The translations under genes were made by a program, and so were the position numbers. From Nemertoderma westbladi (taxonomy: Eukaryota; Xenacoelomorpha; Nemertodermatida; Nemertodermatidae): a stretch of 48,684 nucleotides of DNA. The notes beneath the pieces were generated by a model. That model was given only the letters and a program-made list of their open reading frames with translations. It searched no databases and had not been told where the DNA came from. Below, piece after piece: positions 1 through 9,099 of this stretch. Location of the stretch: the NCBI GenBank assembly GCA_032718475.1, contig JAUCBJ010004280.1:1-48684 (forward strand). The letters run 5' to 3'. Within the stretch, counting starts at the first letter, position 1; the number at the start of each line of letters is the position of its first letter.

Positions 1-850
1 GAATAATGGTGCAAATAATAATTTCACTGGACCATTTCTTGTGTCATTTTTGGGAGCACGAAAAGTGCTAGTAAATTTTTATTTGAAAATATTAAATACC
101 AGGTTTTGCGATTAGAAACTTCCTTTATTTAGGTTTTCGCATATGCTGAGTTCAATGGTGACATTCACAAAGACGTTGCATTGTGTCTAGCACCTTATTT
201 TTGGGTGCGGTGCGGCACGAAAATTACAAGTAGCAGAAATTTTGGAATTTATTTGGTCACGGATCTGTGGGTTAGAAAGGTATATAACAGGGTTTCGCAT
301 ATGCTGAGTTCATTGGTGACAATCTTAAACTCGTTGCATTGAGTCTAGCACCTGATTTTTGGGTGCGGTGCGGCACGAAAATTACATGAGTTAGTCAGAA
401 ATTTTGCAGTCCGCAGGCAAACATGCTAGGGTGCAAAAAAGTACAATTTCACACATCCGAGTAAGTCCAAAACATGTTTCATTGTAATCAGCACCCAAAA
501 ATACCCCTTCTTACATAAAATTTATGTCGATTTGATGTTGTTACAAAATGAAATTTTTTCATTACCAGCACTTTTCGTGCAACATGCGGGTGCAAAAAAG
601 TACAATTTCACACATCCGAGTAAGTCCAAAACATGTTTCATTGTAATCAGCACCCAAAAATACCCCTTCTTACATAAAATTTATGTCGATTTGATGTTGT
701 TACAAAATGAAATTTTTTCATTACCAGCACTTTTCGTGCAACATGCTGGGTGCAAAAAAGTAACAATTTCACACATCCGAGTAAGTCCAAAACATAATTC
801 ATTGTAATCAGCACCCCAAAAAACCTTATTAGGCAGTCAATAGTATAGAT
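1..850. repeat. Diverged ~160-bp direct repeats, two sets in opposite sense
   Basis: Two blocks of direct repetition are visible. In 1-400, a segment containing TTCGCATATGCTGAGTTCA recurs about 160 bases apart (near 134 and 294), each time followed by ATTTTTGGGTGCGGTGCGG. In 420-830, a segment containing AAAAAAGTACAATTTCACAC recurs with a period of about 160 bases (three copies, near 436, 595 and 753). Short motifs of the first block appear reverse-complemented in the second: GCACGAAAAGTGCT against AGCACTTTTCGTGC, and ATTTTTGGGTGC against GCACCCAAAAAT. This suggests a fold-back arrangement, but the first motif is partly self-complementary, which weakens the case. No protein-coding exon was recognised here. 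Confidence 0.6.
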
Positions 851-879
851 ATCTTAATCTAAAAAAATTTCGATTTTTT

Positions 880-1110
880 TTCAGACACTATGAAAAAAAG
901 GGGGGCACCCACCGAAAAGTAGCAATCCGTTGAAAATAAAAATAGTGCCAAAAGGTGCGCCGATAAAAGTTAGGAAAAGTCAAGAAATTTGCGTATCTCA
1001 TTTTTAGTGCTTCTATGTTTGTAATCGATTTTTGATAGGGGGGGGGGGGGGGGGGGGGTTCATATGAACCCCCCCCCCCCCCCGGGACTGAAACGGTTAA
1101 GGTGGACATC
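880..1110. repeat. Dispersed element with G-run/C-run palindrome
   Basis: This segment contains a G-run and C-run palindrome (1038-1083) beside the stretch TAGGAAAAGTCAAGAAATTT (973-992). The reverse complement of that stretch closely resembles the bases just after the G-run at 30162-30182 (GAAATTTCGTGACTTTTCCTA). The two places therefore look like copies of one dispersed element in opposite orientations. The open reading frame across it on the minus strand is low-complexity glycine and proline from the homopolymers and is not a gene. Confidence 0.5.
1038..1083. repeat. Perfect G(n)-TTCATATGAA-C(n) palindrome
   Basis: About 21 G, then TTCATATGAA, then 15 C followed by GGG. The centre is self-complementary, so at least 15 bases on each side can pair. 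It could form a hairpin, and the G-run could form a quadruplex. Homopolymer lengths are a common sequencing error, so the exact counts are unreliable. Confidence 0.85.
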
Positions 1111-1700
1111 GCAAAAATCGTATCCGATTTTTCAAACTGCTGTAAAAACTTTCAAAATAACTGCATTTTAGATTCTGTATCAAACTATGCCCTGAAAAAT
1201 TATTATTGGCTTTACGAATTTATAGTTTGTCTAGGTTAATGATACTAAAAGTAGCAACATTTTGGCGCTTAGCCGTGGACCTAGGCATGGACCGTGGACA
1301 TTTTTATGTTTCCGACTATTGAATAAAAATTACATATTTTTTGTGTATAAAATGTAATACGCATGATTGTAAGTGGAAATCACTCAACTTTAACAACCAA
1401 AGCTATAACAAACGACCTGGGCTAAAAAGCACATGATTTATGACTGAAATTATTACTACATTTAACTCATGAAGTCTTTTTTTACCTTTTGTCTTTGACA
1501 ATTTATCTTTGTATAAGACGTAGCCTAGTACCACGATTAGTAACTATATAGTTACTAATATAAGTTACTATTAATTCTTCATCGTTGTTATGAGTTTATC
1601 AGGCATGTTTCTACGGAGCTCCTAAAAGGACAGGAAATCCTCGTTTGTTTTTTACTGCATCTCAATATAATGAGATCGCGGAAATTTTCACTAAGATAAG
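1111..1700. other. AT-rich spacer, nothing recognised
   Basis: No coding exon, RNA gene or repeat family was recognised. The stretch is AT-rich and unique at the scale I could inspect. If the receptor gene extends upstream, this is intron. Confidence 0.5.
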
Positions 1701-2148
1701 AAAACAAGAATGGGGCACCGTATACAAGAATGGGGCACCGTATACAAGAATGGGGCACCGTATACAAGAATGGGGCACCGTATACAAGAATGGGGCACCG
1801 TATGCAAGAATGGGGCACCGTATACAAGAATGGGGCACCGTATACAAGAATGGGGCACCGTATACAAGAATTGGGCACCGTATACAAGAATGGGGCACCG
1901 TATACAAGAATGGGGCACCGTATGCAAGAATGGGGCACCGTATACAAGAATGGGGCACCGTATACAAGAATGGGGCACCGTATACAAGAATGGGGCCCCG
2001 TATAAAAGAATGGGGCACCGTATACAAGAATGGGGCACCGTATACAAGAATGGGGCGCCGTATACAAGAATGGGGCACCGTATACAAAAATGGGGCACCG
2101 TATACAAAAATGGGGCACCGTATACAAGAATGGGGCACCGTATACAAG
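1701..2148. repeat. 20-bp minisatellite, about 22 copies
   Basis: The unit TATACAAGAATGGGGCACCG is repeated head to tail with rare single-base changes (TATGCAAG, TTGGGC, GGGGCCCCG, TATACAAAAA). Twenty is not a multiple of three, and no frame of the unit contains a stop on either strand over most of the array. This creates several overlapping long open frames that are artefacts of the repeat. Confidence 0.97.
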
Positions 2149-2676
2149 GAGGAAACTAAGAGGAAACTTTGTTCTGGTCGCCTAATTTTATGATTATATA
2201 TTTTATTATACCTAAAATGCAAATATTCTTCTTTTGATTTGAGCGTTATGATGTGTATCATTGATTTTTCTTAGTTATTAAAATTTAAATGAGAGCCCTA
2301 CGCGATTTTCTTCAACTAATATAGCACGTATTGTACGCTAACAGGCGTTATTAACCTAATATTACTTGAGCTATCAATGTATGGGTTGGCAAACCATTGC
2401 ACAGTATCCACAAAAGGATATTCATTCTTCATTGTTCAAACTGCTAAAAATACTCCTAGTACCAAAAGTTGATTTAATCGTTCCATTTCATTTGAATATG
2501 ATCATATTTCATTTCCTGATAAAAAGCTGGCCATGCAAGGAATCCAAATATGTAAAACATAGAAATTGGGCGATGAATTCACTGAGATATGGGCGATATT
2601 TCGATTTAATTAATAGAGATTCGAACTCGAGAAGATTTCAAGTTCGTTATTAATTTAATTTGGTGGATTTTAATAG
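2149..2676. other. Non-coding stretch upstream of exon e1
   Basis: A 95-codon open frame (2366-2653) lies here but shows no resemblance to the receptor or to any family I know. It is out of phase with exon e1 and is probably chance. The interval ends with the e1 acceptor (TTTTAATAG at 2668-2676). Confidence 0.5.
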
Positions 2677-2800
2677 GCGAGTTTGATGAGCTAAATATTA
2701 CTGTGGAGGTCCACGAAACTTGGGTGAATGTCTCGTGGCCCAAGTGGCAGACTAAAGATCAAAGACGACTGCTTCAATTCCTAGCGTCCTACCAAGAAGC
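2677..2800 (+). CDS. Receptor exon e1: first part of FnIII-1
   Basis: The acceptor is TTTTAATAG and the donor is GC|GTAAGT. The exon begins with the last two bases of a split codon and ends with the first two of another. It reads EFDELNITVEVHETW, VNVSWPKW and ends LASYQEA, which fits the first beta strands of the first FnIII domain of insulin receptors, where the strand ending in Y-x-E-A is well conserved. NIT and NVS are potential N-glycosylation sites. The phase joins exactly to e2. Earlier exons of the gene were not found between 1 and 2676, so this is the 5'-most exon visible. Confidence 0.88.
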
Positions 2801-2871
2801 GTAAGTCAGAAACATTTGGTATAATAGTCGAATTATTACATTAATACTTATTAACATGTTTACAACTATAG

Positions 2872-2889
2872 GTTTGCAGAGAAGAGGAA
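2872..2889 (+). CDS. Possible 18-base cassette microexon
   Basis: Between e1 and e2 the sequence ACAACTATAG precedes 18 bases that are followed by the consensus-like donor GTGAGT. The length is a multiple of three. Spliced between e1 and e2 in phase 2, it would insert FAEKRK after the YQEA of e1. Without it, e1 and e2 already join in frame and match the family better (YQEAPSHNITEF), so if real it is an optional cassette. The polypyrimidine tract is poor, and a chance match is quite possible. Confidence 0.25.
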
Positions 2890-2911
2890 GTGAGTTTGTT
2901 TTGTTTCACGG

Positions 2912-4336
2912 GAGTCCAATTTTCACTGAGTCTAGTGTTCACTGAGTCCAATGTTTACGGCTTCAATGTCCACTGAGTCCAATGTTCATTGAATCCAATG
3001 TTCACTGAGTCCAATGTTCAATGAGTCCAATGTCCACTGAGTCCAGTGTTCGCTGAGTCTAGTGTTCACTGAGTCCAATGTTCGCTGAGTTCAATATTTA
3101 CTGAGTTCAATGTTCACTGAATCCAATGTTCACTGAGTCCAACCACTGAGTCCAATGTTCACTGAGTCCAGTGTTCACTGAGTCCAATGTTCACTGAGTT
3201 CAATGTTCACTTATGCTACTGATCACTGAGTCCACTGTTCACTCAGTCCACAGTTCACTGAGTCCAATGTTTACTGAGTCCAATGTTTACTGAGTCCAAT
3301 GTTTACTGAGTCCAATGTGTACTGAGTCCACAGTTCATTGAGTCCAATGTTCACTGAGTCCAATGTTTAATGAGTCCAATGTGTACTGAGTCCACAGTTC
3401 ATTGATTCCAATGTTCACTGAGTCCAATGTTCACTGAGTCCAGTGTTCACTGACTCCAATGTACACTGAGTTCAATGTTCACTGAGTCCAATGTTCACTG
3501 AGTCCAATGTTCACTGAGTCCAATGTTCACTGAGTCCAATGTTCACTGAGTCCAATGTTCACTGAGTCCAATGTTCACTGAATCCAATATTCACTGAGTC
3601 CAATGTTCAATGAGTCCAATGTCCACTGAGTCCAATGTTCACTGAGTCCAATGTTCACTGAGTTCAATGTTCACTTAGTCCAATGTTCACTGAGTCCAAT
3701 GTAGTCCAATGTTCACTTAGTCCAATGTTCACTGAGTCAAATGTTCACTGAGTCCAATGTTCACTGAATCCAATGTTCACTGAGTCCACTGTTCACTGAG
3801 TCCAAAGTTCACTGAGTCCAATGTTCACTGAGTTCAATGTTCACTTAGTCCAATGTTCACTGAGTCCAATGTTCACTGAGCCCAATGTCCACTGAGTCCA
3901 ATGTTCACTGAGTCCAATGTTCACTGAGTCCAATGTTCACTTAGTCCAATGTCCACTGAGTCCAATGTTCACTGAGTCGAATGTTCACTCAGTCCAATGT
4001 TCACTTAGTCCAACCACTGAGTCCAATGTTCACTGAGTCTAATCACTGAGTTCAATGTTCACTTAGTCCAATGTTCACTGAGTCCAATGTAGTCCAATGT
4101 TCACTTAGTCCAATGTTCACTTAGTCCAATGTTCACTGAGTCAAATGTTCACTGAGTCCACTGTTCACTGAGTCCAAAGTTCACTGAGTCCAATGTTCAC
4201 TGAGTTCAATGTTCACTTAGTCCAATGTTCACTGAGTCCAATGTTCACTGAGTCCAATGTTCACTGAGTCTAATGTTCACTGAGTCCAATGTTCACTGAG
4301 TCCAATGTCCACTTAGCCCAATATTTTCACTGATTC
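2912..4336. repeat. 16-bp minisatellite in intron 1, roughly 85-90 copies
   Basis: The unit TTCACTGAGTCCAATG is repeated with much substitution and small indels (TTTACT, CACTTAG, GTCCACTG, short fragments such as GTCCAACCAC). It fills most of the intron between e1 and e2, starting about 110 bases after the e1 donor and ending about 110 bases before the e2 acceptor. It is more diverged than the other arrays, so probably older or less homogenised. Confidence 0.95.
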
Positions 4337-4444
4337 CATGATGTCTCACCCACTTGTATAGCTGAACTATTGCTGAGAACCATTAGTAACCGGCTACATC
4401 TTTATATGTAAATTTATCCGTTCGTTACAATATTGTTTTTATAG

Positions 4445-4659
4445 ACCCTCTCACAATATCACAGAGTTCTACGGAGAAGACGCATGTGGTGGGTCGAATT
4501 GGCAGACCATAGATGTGGATGCGAAGGAAAGCTCAGTTGTTATAAAGAATCTTCTTTCCTTCAAACAATACGCGGTCTTTATTAAAGGCTTTATTGTCAG
4601 TGGTCATGATGAGAAGTCAGCCAAAAGCAACATCACTTACTTTAAAACCCTTAACGCTA
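4445..4659 (+). CDS. Receptor exon e2: rest of FnIII-1
   Basis: The acceptor is TTTTTATAG and the donor is CTA|GTAAGT. The first base completes the split alanine codon of e1. The product includes NITEFYGEDACGGSNW, very close to the conserved N-x-T-E-F-x-G-x-D-A-C-G segment of insulin receptor FnIII-1. That cysteine (codon 4482-4484) aligns with the one reported to form a dimer disulfide in the mammalian receptor. It continues through QYAVFIKGFIVSGHDEKSAK and SNITYFKTLNA, the closing strands of the domain. It ends in phase 1, which matches e3. Confidence 0.93.
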
Positions 4660-5240
4660 GTAAGTATACGATGAATTCTATAAACAGATACAAACAACTT
4701 TATGTTAAGTAACATTTGTAGAGTATCAATAATGTATATGGAAATTATGAACTCTACAGCTGGATGCTTGTTTGTTTTTTGTTTAGTTTGGAAGTCTTAT
4801 TGTTTCCCTTTATACAATAATAATTATTAATTGGTAATTTTTAAACCGGTTGTTAAATTTTAAATCTGATTTTATAAGCTCAGAAATTATCCAGCAGATA
4901 GCAGAATACTTGTGGCTGTGGGGTTATTATTGGATACTATTTTGCGACCTTATCTGACATGTTCTGATTTGATCAGCCTGATCAGAGACTGAGTATTTAC
5001 GAGTGCTGCAGCCAGGCTTCGCCTTGCGGTACGACAATGTCTGACTCAAGATACTCACTAATACTCCGCTGCAGTACTGCTTACTGCTATTAATTAATTA
5101 ACTATATTGCTTTGTGTTTCTCTATTTCTGCACTTATTTAGCTGACCGGTATTGTGTCTTCACAATATTATAATTTTCAACGTATTAATAATAATTATTG
5201 TTCTTGAATATAATACATATATTTTTATGTGTCTATGCAG
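4660..5240. other. Intron 2, no element recognised
   Basis: AT-rich intron between e2 and e3. A stretch near 4998-5095 contains GAGTATTTACGAGTGCTGCAGC and, further on, a partly inverted echo (CTAATACTCCGCTGCAGTAC), which could fold but is not a recognisable RNA. Otherwise nothing was seen. It ends in ATGTGTCTATGCAG. Confidence 0.6.
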
Positions 5241-5411
5241 CTCCAACAATACCCCGAGATCTGATAACTAATGCCCTTTCATCTCAATCTCTAATGTTGC
5301 GTTGGAAGGAGCCACTTTTTGCCAACGGGGTTATTCTCAGTTATATTATACAGTGGAAAAAAGTGGAATTTGATGAGAAATTGTTCAACACAAGGAATTA
5401 CTGCGACGACA
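5241..5411 (+). CDS. Receptor exon e3: start of FnIII-2
   Basis: The acceptor is GTCTATGCAG and the donor is GACA|GTTAGT. With the single base carried from e2 the exon starts TPTIPRDL and continues LMLRWKEPLFANGVILSY and NTRNYCDD. The pattern L-x-W-x-x-P-x-x-x-N-G-x-I-x-x-Y is the hallmark of the second FnIII domain of insulin receptors, and Y-C (cysteine codon 5402-5404) marks the end of the strand before the large insert. It ends in phase 1 and joins e4 to give a lysine codon. Confidence 0.93.
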
Positions 5412-6326
5412 GTTAGTTTGTTATTAGTTACTTAATTAATTGTCCTTTATATATTATTTTATTTATGATGTTTCTTCGTTAAGGTTATCCAGTTGTTTAT
5501 TATGTCTGTCTTCCAACAACAAGGTCATGCGTTCGACGAGACACGAAAAATGGAATTTTATTTATTTTTAAATTACAAGAAATAGTTTATGATGTTTTAG
5601 CATCATTAATGGCTTATTATGTGTAAATTCGAAAAATTTTCAAAATAGCACCACATTTTAATTTCTCGAATTTGGTACTTTTCAATTCGAATTTACAGAA
5701 CTAAAATATTCCCAATTTGATGCTGGTCCGTTACTGAATCGCTAATTTAAATGTTTTTCTATGAATTTCTAAATTTCAAAAAAGTTTAAATTCGAAATTT
5801 GGATACGAGGCTTTTTTTCCTACAGCATTCATTAACCTATGTTGTGGCCGAATTTATTACTTAGAAAAAGCTTGAATATTCCGATATTTTGATTAGTGCA
5901 TGTATAGTCGAATTTTAAGAACATCATAAAAATTGCCGTTTCTGGTTAGGGGATGTTGGCTGAGATACTCGAGTAATTGCTAATATCTCGCCAACTGTTG
6001 ATAGACATGTCGTACCTTATTGGCTAACTCGGTTGGGTAGTTGGGTAGACTGTTTACTCATAATTGACAGCGAATGAACGTCACAGGGTTCCAGGTATCA
6101 GATTGGCTATATTTTTACAGTATTACACATATAGTTAAATACTAAACCGTTAATAATACGAATATGATAAAGTATTATTTAATTTATAAATTATAAATAT
6201 TAATCAAATCGAAAGACAGTAATAATTCATATTGATGTCATTTATAAATACCAACGTGCGATATCCTCGTAGGCCACGCCACGGTTGGAAATCGGCAGCG
6301 TCGTCAGGTTCGTATCTTGAGAAACT
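5412..6326. other. Intron 3, proximal part
   Basis: AT-rich intronic DNA with no gene seen. The last part (about 6230-6330) appears to be the 3' untranslated region of the LINE remnant that follows on the minus strand. Confidence 0.5.
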
Positions 6327-6479
6327 CTATAGTTTTATATTTGAAGATGTTGGTATTATATTTTCTTTAATTTTATTTGGTAGTGCACTCCACAGTTTTA
6401 TAAGGCCATAGGCTTTCGTGGCCGTATTTATTCTTAGTTTTGAGTTTATATTAATTATGTTTTTAGTATGGCGGGTTTA
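6327..6479 (-). pseudogene. LINE reverse transcriptase C-terminal remnant
   Basis: Read on the minus strand, this segment encodes TRHTKNIINI, then KAYGLIKLWSALPNKIKE, then a stop at 6327-6329. The arrangement T-R-H near the start, then G-x-x-x-W-x-x-L-P-x-x-I-K and a short tail, is typical of the extreme C-terminus of non-LTR retrotransposon ORF2 proteins. A stop codon immediately upstream of TRH and the lack of any further reverse transcriptase motifs show it is a dead 5'-truncated copy. The clade cannot be assigned from so short a piece. Confidence 0.6.
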
Positions 6480-6704
6480 ATAAAATTTCAAATTTTGATA
6501 GAAAAGGTTTTAACTGGCTCAGATAGGTTGTGCAAATTTATCAGTACAGTAAACCAAAATATGATCTCCTGTAATTCCATTGCGGTATAATATCTCTTTT
6601 ATTCGTTTCCCAAAAATAATTCGTAATCATATTATAATTCAAAAATAATTCGTTATCGTGTTGTAGACTAATATAATTATTGATCCCATTAATTATTATG
6701 GTAT

Positions 6705-6742
6705 TTTAAATATATATATTATATATATATATTATGTATATT
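6705..6742. repeat. AT dinucleotide microsatellite
   Basis: An (AT)n-rich run with interruptions (ATATATATTATATATATATA and similar) lies within intron 3. Confidence 0.85.
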
Positions 6743-6842
6743 AATTTTGTTTTTTGTGGTAATTGTCCTGTTAGTTATTGAGGGTAGACAATATACTGGA
6801 TTGTATTAATTATGTGTATCGAATAATGGTAGAAGATTATAC

Positions 6843-7977
6843 TATTTCGGGTATGTTGGTTGTGTATATGCGACATGCGTGAAAAGTAGCCATATCTATT
6901 TCCGGTATGTTGGTTGTGTATATGCGTGAAAAGTAGTCATATCTATTTCCGGTATGTTGGTTGTGTATATGCGTGAAAAGTAGTCATATCTATTTCCGGT
7001 ATGTTGGTTGTGTATATGCGTGAAAAGTAGTCATATCTATTTCCGGTATGTTGGTTGTGTATATGCGTGAAAAGTAGCCATATCTATTTCCGGTATGTTG
7101 GTTGTGTATATGCGTGAAAAGTAGTCATATCTATTTCCGGTATGTTGGTTGTGTATATGCGTGAAAAGTAGTCATATCTATTTCCGGTATGTTGGTTGTG
7201 TATATGCGTGAAAAGTAGCCATATCTATTTCCGGTATGTTGGTTGTGTATATGCGTGAAAAGTAGCCATATCTATTTCCGGTATGTTGGTTGTGTATATG
7301 CGTGAAAAGTAGCCATATCTATTTCCGGTATGTTGGTTGTGTATATGCGTGAAAAGTAGTCATATCTATTTCCGGTATGTTGGTTGTGTATATGCGTGAA
7401 AAGTAGCCATATCTATTTCCGGTATGTTGGTTGTGTATATGCGTGAAAAGTAGCCATATCTATTTCCGGTATGTTGGTTGTGTATATGCGTGAAAAGTAG
7501 CCATATCTATTTCCGGTATGTTGGTTGTGTATATGCGTGAAAAGTAGCCATATCTATTTCCGGTATGTTGGTTGTGTATATGCGTGAAAAGTAGCCATAT
7601 CTATTTCCGGTATGTTGGTTGTGTATATGCGTGAAAAGTAGTCATATCTATTTCCGGTATGTTGGTTGTGTATATGCGTGAAAAGTAGTCATATCTATTT
7701 CCGGTATGTTGGTTGTGTATATGCGTGAAAAGTAGTCATATCTATTTCCGGTATGTTGGTTGTGTATATGCGTGAAAAGTAGTCATATCTATTTCCGGTA
7801 TGTTGGTTGTGTATATGCGTGAAAAGTAGTCATATCTATTTCCGGTATGTTGGTTGTGTATATGCGTGAAAAGTAGTCATATCTATTTCCGGTATGTTGG
7901 TTGTGTATATGCGTGAAAAGTAGTCATATCTATTTCGGGTATGTTGGTTGTGTATATGCGTGAAAAGTAGTCATATC
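6843..7977. repeat. 47-bp minisatellite in intron 3, about 24 copies
   Basis: Each unit contains TATTTCCGGTATGTTGGTTG then TGTATATGCGTGAAAAGTAG and ends CCATATC or TCATATC. Copies are nearly identical; the main variable base is the C/T in AGTAG(C/T)CATATC. The first unit has an extra five bases (GCGACATGCG), and both the first and the last unit read TATTTCGGG instead of TATTTCCGG, so the two edges share a variant absent from the interior. Confidence 0.97.
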
Positions 7978-8142
7978 CTTTACCGTTAGGCAGGGTAATG
8001 TTAATGTTATGTTTTCTATTTTTACTCGTTACCCACTATCGTTTGTCAGTTAGCTAGTTCTAAATTGAGGTATTCTTAATAAGATGTTGAATGGAATACT
8101 AACTACGTACATTTTTTTTCAATAACAACTTTGCATTTTTAG
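7978..8142. other. End of intron 3
   Basis: Unique sequence between the 47-bp array and e4, ending in the acceptor TTTGCATTTTTAG. Confidence 0.6.
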
Positions 8143-8338
8143 AGAAACCTTCCCCGAAAGCCAGGGATCATATTCTAGAAGAGGAAGTAACCACGTCAAC
8201 CAAACCCCCACGACGTGTTGGTCCTGACGACGAAGAATGTTGCCGGTGCAGCACAAGAGATTACGAAGCTCTCGCCAGAGAGTCCTTGGAGAAGATGATA
8301 TTCGAAGATACGCTAAATAATTATATTTTTGTTAAAAG
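8143..8338 (+). CDS. Receptor exon e4: insert domain, triple cysteine, alpha-CT
   Basis: The acceptor is GCATTTTTAG and the donor is AAAAG|GTCAGT. The exon carries a polar linker (HILEEEVTTSTKPPRRV) and then DDEECCRCSTRDYEAL, with cysteine codons at 8238-8243 and 8247-8249. The C-C-x-C cluster is the insert-domain cluster that forms alpha-alpha disulfides in insulin receptors. The exon ends LEKMIFEDTLNNYIFVKR, which aligns with the alpha-CT helix (F-E-D-x-L-x-N-x-x-F-V-x-R) that helps the L1 domain bind ligand. It stops after the F-V-x-R arginine, the same point at which mammalian INSR exon 10 ends. Phase 2. Confidence 0.93.
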
Positions 8339-8688
8339 GTCAGTTTTGTTTGTTCTTTCGCGCTGAGTAGTAACCTAAGTGATGGCTGTATCCCACCTAG
8401 AACTATTATTACACAATGCATCGATTCTGTTTTCTTTCTTTAGTCGCTTAAAACCGCATTTCTCGCTTTAACCAAATTTTTCCCACACATCAATTGCGAC
8501 GCTCGGATTTTATCTGATTTTTCTAGTGAGTTTGGCTGTTTTCACATATTGTGAAAGATAAATAGAAGTCCAGTCGTTTTGAGTAAAATAAAGTAAGTAA
8601 ATAATTTAGTGAAGCAGTGTGGTAATGAGTCGATCGTTGTAAGTAAAGTTCCACTGATTGAGTTTATAAGATTTCTGTTATCCCATAG
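8339..8688. other. Short intron 4
   Basis: A 350-base intron with donor GTCAGT and acceptor TTATCCCATAG. Nothing else was recognised. Confidence 0.6.
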
Positions 8689-8742
8689 CGATTCTTCCAC
8701 ACGCGCTCAGCGCCTCACGCGCTTCGTCTCAAACCGTAACGG
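8689..8742 (+). CDS. Receptor exon e5: 54-base exon with R-x-x-R cleavage motifs
   Basis: The acceptor is TTATCCCATAG and the donor is ACGG|GTAAGC. It is exactly 54 bases and keeps phase 2 on both sides, so it can be included or skipped without a frameshift. With flanking bases it reads DSSTRAQRLTRFVSNRN. RAQR and RLTR both meet the minimal R-x-x-R furin rule, and they fall between alpha-CT and the start of the beta chain, where insulin proreceptors are cut. Without this exon the junction would read FVKRSEVSLDMG, with only a K-R pair. The call rests on splice signals, phase and the fitting motif; there is no transcript evidence. Confidence 0.65.
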
Positions 8743-9099
8743 GTAAGCCAAAGTGAAACCACTGACTCATTTCCATTTCACATTCTTTCCCGCACACAAT
8801 GACTGACATTAATTTCATTTACTAATTAATTTAATTTGATACCGATGGATGATATTTTATTTGTAAGATGGAATGTATTTAAGCGAGTTTGGCCGTGGTT
8901 GTTATGAATTATTTTTATTGGAATCTGGTAGTTGTGTTGTATATTTTAATGTACACAACGTTTAAACCAATGTGTTCGAATATTTTTATACGAACGATAA
9001 AAACTACCCAGTTAACATATCTGTAACAATTCATAGATGGTACTATTCATTCAGTTGGATTAGTTTTTGTAAATTGTGATAATTTTTGGTTCGTGTGCT
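8743..9099. other. Intron 5, proximal part
   Basis: AT-rich intronic DNA with no feature recognised between the e5 donor and the 37/42-bp array. Confidence 0.5.

Noticed and set aside
888-1109. Glycine/proline-rich minus-strand protein
   Set aside because: Encoded by homopolymer G and C runs in a repeat element.
1588-2261. Overlapping repeat proteins on both strands
   Set aside because: Produced by the 20-bp stop-free unit in several frames.
2366-2653. Upstream receptor exon
   Set aside because: The translation does not resemble L2 or any other receptor domain, and the frame and a stop are incompatible with reading into e1.
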